Shown here in pieces: positions 9,550 through 11,558 of a stretch of 11,558 nucleotides of DNA; the stretch's first letter is position 1; each line of letters opens with the position of its first letter. The translations under genes and the position numbers were made by a program. This DNA is from Triangularia verruculosa (taxonomy: Eukaryota > Ascomycota > Sordariomycetes > Sordariales > Podosporaceae). Location: NCBI GenBank assembly GCA_033296885.1, contig MU864146.1, positions 1 to 11,558 of the forward strand, read 5' to 3'. The notes below the pieces were generated by a model. It ran no database searches. It saw nothing but the letters and a program-made list of their open reading frames with translations, and was not told the origin of the DNA.

Positions 9550-10221
9550 CTACGAACCTTAATTACTCTAGGAAATTGGAGGACTTCCGTCGGAGAGGTT
9601 AGGGGCGGGCTATACTTAGGTAGATAGGAAAGGGTTAATCGGAGGGGCGTTGTTTAGTATGGCATTCCAATCAATGGTATCTAAGGCACTGTAGATCTAG
9701 GCGTTAATGACGGCCTCCGATTTACGACGGTCGGCCTCCTTAAGCTCGTCTAATAAGGCGAGCCCCCGGCGGACTATTTTACTACCCTATATTAATAGGT
9801 GTTAGCGTTAACGCCGGAGTCGAGATAATGTGGCGAGAGCTTCTTAGGCTTTGCGTTAATTGCGTTCGACTTTACGTTAGCTGTATTAGAGACGCTCTTC
9901 TGCGAGTTCTTCCTTGTAAGTTAAGCGTTAGGATTCGGTTATAATATGGTCTATTAGACTAGGATTAGGTAAACGATAGGAGGAGAGGAACCTGTATATA
10001 TACTTACGCGCTAAAACCGGAATACTAGAGCTATTGTAAGTATGCCTGCGACGAACGCATTTACTATAGCGAGAAGAACGCTCGGCTATTTTGTACGACA
10101 AACCCTTAGAGAAATAGAAAGAGTACGGTATAGTTTCGTATTTAAATTAAAGTATAGCGGTAGCTAGGGTTGCGCGCTAGGAGGATTTCGAGCTGGGAGT
10201 TTTAGAAATGTAGTTAGATAT
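9550..10221 (-). pseudogene. antisense ORF of element 2: Zn(2)Cys(6)-like cysteine cluster plus coiled coil
   Basis: This minus-strand frame of 672 nt would encode 223 residues and is opposite to gag-pol. The start is an ATA (10221-10219) read as RIP-altered ATG, followed by Ser-Asn; the same position and residues occur in element 1. Residues 33-62 (10125-10036) have spacing CX2CX6CX8CX2CX6C, as in fungal Zn(2)Cys(6) clusters. Five of the six codons now read Tyr and one Cys (10059-10057) survives. A Glu/Arg/Leu-rich, coiled-coil-like region follows, including ALATLSRLRR and RRGLALLDELKEADRR, then DTIDWNA, a Pro/Ser-rich tail and the shared TAG stop. About 15 in-frame TAA/TAG codons fit former Gln codons. 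A DNA-binding or nucleic-acid-binding role is inferred from the cysteine pattern only. Nothing else explains a continuous antisense frame with matching motifs in two diverged copies. Confidence 0.75.
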
Positions 10222-10333
10222 AGTGGAGACATAAGGAGTAGATTAAAGGGAGTAAGGGAGATTTACGGAGGAAAAGAGAAGGAAGATTAATTAAAGAAGG
10301 TGAAGTAAACTAAGGTTGTTGGGACGTTGACTT

Positions 10334-10349
10334 GGAAGGAGGGGTATCG
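10334..10349 (+). promoter_or_regulatory. polypurine tract before the 3' LTR, element 2
   Basis: GGAAGGAGGGG (10334-10344), followed by TATCG, leads directly into the LTR at 10350. This is the plus-strand primer site in LTR retrotransposons. The same arrangement, a purine run followed by CATTG, precedes the LTR of element 1 at 11180. Confidence 0.75.
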
Positions 10350-10729
10350 TATTATAATCGTTAATAATAGAACTAACGTATAAGGCGCAGGACGTTCCTA
10401 GCTAATTATTACGGACTAATTAAAAGTGGAGCGAGAGGATTACGGTAATCCTAGCAGGCTTACGGTAAGTATAGTGAGCTACGGGAAGGAAAGGTGATTT
10501 AGATTACCTTTGGAAAACGTGATCCGGGTGATCTATAGGTATATATATACGGAGGAACTAGATAGCTTATAGATAGTTCTGTAGTATGTAATTACAGCTT
10601 GTATTTACGGTATTTTGTATTTACATTGAGATATCTTGTTGTGCACTATTTAGCTGTACCGAACTAATTGTCAGAAGTTGCCTTTAACCGAGTATCCTTT
10701 TCAGAGGTTCTGTATAGGGGTTCGTCACA
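10350..10729 (+). repeat. 3' LTR of element 2
   Basis: The 380 bp match 3158-3537 without gaps. It begins TATTAT (RIP-altered TGTCAC) and ends GTCACA, followed by the CCTTA duplication. U3 is more heavily mutated than in the 5' copy. In R-U5 the changes are mainly C-to-T on the plus strand, opposite to the 5' LTR. TATA-like box at 10540-10549. Confidence 0.9.
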
Positions 10730-10734
10730 CCTTA
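10730..10734. repeat. target-site duplication CCTTA, right copy
   Basis: This copy pairs with 3153-3157. It follows the GTCACA end of the inner 3' LTR and marks the return to element 1. Confidence 0.85.
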
Positions 10735-11069
10735 ACCTTAATCTATTCTCGAATATAACGGGTATTTTCAGCGGTAGCCTTAGCTTACGTTTCCGCTAGC
10801 TCGAGCTCCGCCTCTATAGTATTATATTACGAAATAATATAAGATAACTAGCGAGGGGTGATCCTAAGGACGTTGTAGCGAGGAAGACCGCGACGAATGT
10901 ACTTAAGGTAACGAAAGGATTCGGTAGGTAATACGATATAAGAAAGGTTACGGGTAGCGTAAGCGGAACAAGGAGTAGGTATTTCGAAAGGACGACGTAG
11001 AATTCTCGTCGCAAGATCGAGACGGGTTAACGTCGGTAAGTGTTTGGATTTACTTACGCGGTTAGATAT
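10735..11069 (-). pseudogene. antisense ORF of element 1, N-terminal part with Zn(2)Cys(6)-like cluster
   Basis: On the minus strand this is the first 111 codons plus two bases of the ORF that continues at 3157. The start is ATA 11069-11067 (former ATG) followed by Ser-Asn, as in element 2. Residues 34-65 (10970-10875) have cysteine spacing CX2CX6CX9CX2CX7C. The first Cys codon (TGT) is kept and the other five read Tyr. Basic residues follow (IRRGLPR), then a Glu/Ala/Lys-rich coiled-coil-like stretch. In-frame stops (four) are all TAG/TAA at probable Gln codons. Joined to 2779-3157 with one CCTTA, the length is 714 nt, exactly 238 codons. An overlapping minus-strand reading (10814-11014) in another phase is open but lacks these motifs and is a shadow. 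Confidence 0.75.
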
Positions 11070-11163
11070 TATAGCGGTAGAGAAAGATAAAGAGGAGGAC
11101 TTATAGTAGATAAGGTTGGTTGTTGGTAAAAGGTTTTAAACAGGGTCGCCGAAACGTCGACCT

Positions 11164-11179
11164 AGGAGGGGGGGCATTG
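11164..11179 (+). promoter_or_regulatory. polypurine tract before the 3' LTR, element 1
   Basis: AGGAGGGGGGG (11164-11174) followed by CATTG directly precedes the LTR start at 11180, matching the layout at 10334-10349. It marks the end of the internal region of element 1. Confidence 0.75.
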
Positions 11180-11299
11180 TGTTACGAATATGATGTGGAT
11201 ATCCGAAAGGAATAACTAATAGGAAAGAGGAGGCGTGGTAGCTAATTAGAGGAAAGGAGGATAGACTAAAAAGAGGTGGATCATCCGGGACATGAAGGA

Positions 11300-11353
11300 A
11301 TCATAAGTGATTCCTGGGAATCACTTATGATCCTTAAGAATCAGTTATGATCC
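11300..11353. promoter_or_regulatory. long perfect inverted repeat plus third half-site in U3 of element 1
   Basis: ATCATAAGTGATTCC (11300-11314) and GGAATCACTTATGAT (11317-11331) are perfect 15-nt arms around a 2-nt centre. A further near-copy, AATCAGTTATGATCC, lies at 11339-11353. The array is about 40-90 bp upstream of the TATA-like box, where U3 of element 2 has its own palindromes with the same ATCAC/GTGAT core. It could be a dimeric factor site or a hairpin in the RNA; the sequence does not decide. Confidence 0.55.
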
Positions 11354-11391
11354 GAGGAGCAATAGAATAATCCAGGTCTTGGTATTAGGTC

Positions 11392-11399
11392 TATATATA
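11392..11399 (+). promoter_or_regulatory. TATA-like box of the LTR of element 1
   Basis: TATATATA followed by CGGAGGAACTAGATAGC, as in the LTRs of element 2. Similarity between the two LTR types starts at this box. Confidence 0.55.
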
Positions 11400-11558
11400 C
11401 GGAGGAACTAGATAGCTTGTAGATAGTTCTGTAGTATGTAATCACAGCTTGTATTCACGGTAGCTTGTGTTTACATTGAGACATCTTGTTGTGCACTGTT
11501 TAGCTGCACCGAACCAATTGTCAGAAGTTGCCTTCAACCGAGTATCCCTTTCAGAGGT

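Larger units (their letters stand above)
3158..10729 (+). mobile_element. element 2: full-length nested Ty3/gypsy (chromovirus) retrotransposon, RIP-inactivated
   Basis: The element is 7572 bp with two LTRs of exactly 380 bp, flanked by CCTTA duplications. The internal order on the plus strand is a short leader, gag with a CCHC knuckle, a long unassigned coding segment, protease, RT, RNase H, integrase and chromodomain. Behind these, on the minus strand, lie a tRNA-like relic and an antisense ORF, then the polypurine tract. The domain order PR-RT-RH-IN with a C-terminal chromodomain places it with the chromoviruses. It landed inside the antisense ORF of a relative. All genes are broken by stops of RIP type, so it cannot move by itself. 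The differences seen between its LTRs are transitions, so LTR divergence here measures RIP rather than age. Confidence 0.92.
92..11558 (+). mobile_element. element 1: outer Ty3/gypsy retrotransposon, 5'-truncated, RIP-mutated, interrupted by element 2
   Basis: The element consists of 92-3157 plus 10735-11558; positions 3158-10734 are element 2 plus one copy of the target-site duplication. The visible order is RT (from mid-domain), RNase H, integrase and chromodomain, then a minus-strand tRNA-like relic, a minus-strand ORF, a polypurine tract and the 3' LTR. The 5' LTR, gag, protease and first part of RT are missing to the left. Two things show that the halves belong together: the insertion is bracketed by CCTTA, and the antisense ORF reads through the rejoined point in frame. 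Against element 2, pol differs almost only by C/T and G/A changes, as expected of two copies independently hit by RIP. The element runs off the right edge within its LTR. Confidence 0.85.
11180..11558 (+). repeat. 3' LTR of element 1, cut by the window end
   Basis: It begins TGTTACG (a TGTCACG-like start). By alignment with 3158-3537 about 21 bases are missing at its right end. From the TATA-like box (11392) onward it matches the LTRs of element 2 closely, apart from transitions and a rare transversion. Before the box (about 11180-11390) it shares little beyond the first bases, so U3 is of another type. CpA and TpG are abundant: RIP has hardly touched it. Confidence 0.85.

Noticed and set aside
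3156..10731. Tandem elements sharing a single LTR, from LTR-LTR recombination
   Set aside because: There is no polypurine tract before 3158. CCTTA flanks 3158-10729, and the outer antisense ORF continues at 10735. Nesting explains all of this.
10814..11014. Minus-strand 66-codon hydrophobic, membrane-like frame
   Set aside because: It overlaps the antisense Zn-cluster frame in another phase and starts at TTG. The other phase has the conserved motifs and joins in frame across element 2, so this one is a shadow.

Overview
The window looks like a transposon-rich, gene-free block from a filamentous ascomycete (Pezizomycotina) with repeat-induced point mutation (RIP). CpA and TpG are heavily depleted, TpA is in excess and CpG is largely kept. 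Differences between repeated copies are almost all C/T or G/A. In-frame stops are of the kind that CAA, CAG or TGG become after RIP. No host gene is visible, and none of the transposon genes is intact.

The layout is two Ty3/gypsy chromovirus-type LTR retrotransposons, one nested inside the other. The outer element (element 1) enters already 5'-truncated at about position 92, inside reverse transcriptase. It runs through RNase H, a DD35E integrase and a chromodomain to about 2617, then a minus-strand tRNA-like relic (2676-2745) and the C-terminal part of a minus-strand (antisense) ORF (2779-3157). It is then interrupted by element 2 and resumes at 10735 with the N-terminal part of the antisense ORF, a polypurine tract (11164-11174) and a 3' LTR from 11180, cut by the window end.

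The inner element (element 2; 3158-10729, 7572 bp) is full length, with two 380-bp LTRs and a CCTTA target-site duplication (3153-3157 and 10730-10734). It carries gag from 3597 with a CCHC zinc knuckle, a long unassigned coding segment, protease, RT, RNase H, integrase and chromodomain (to about 9396). After these come its own tRNA-like relic (9446-9515), its own antisense ORF (9550-10221) and a polypurine tract. Removing element 2 and one CCTTA copy rejoins the antisense ORF of element 1 in one continuous 714-nt frame.

The most interesting content is the accessory module between pol and the 3' LTR. Both elements hold, on the minus strand, an ORF of about 223-237 residues. It has a fungal Zn(2)Cys(6)-like cysteine pattern (CX2CX6CX8-9CX2CX6-7C), then a charged putative coiled coil with an RGL motif. 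A 70-nt tRNA-like sequence lies only 33-34 nt past its stop. The two ORFs have the same architecture but very different DNA, and the U3 regions beside them differ too. Pol, the tRNA-like sequence and R-U5 are nearly the same once RIP changes are discounted. The U3 regions carry different palindromes with a shared ATCAC/GTGAT core. My inference is that these elements carry an antisense, LTR-linked putative DNA-binding regulator that diversifies or is exchanged together with U3.

RIP is uneven. Bases 1-91 and the right-hand LTR are almost untouched, the U3 of the inner 5' LTR is spared, and the two LTRs of element 2 show opposite strand biases.
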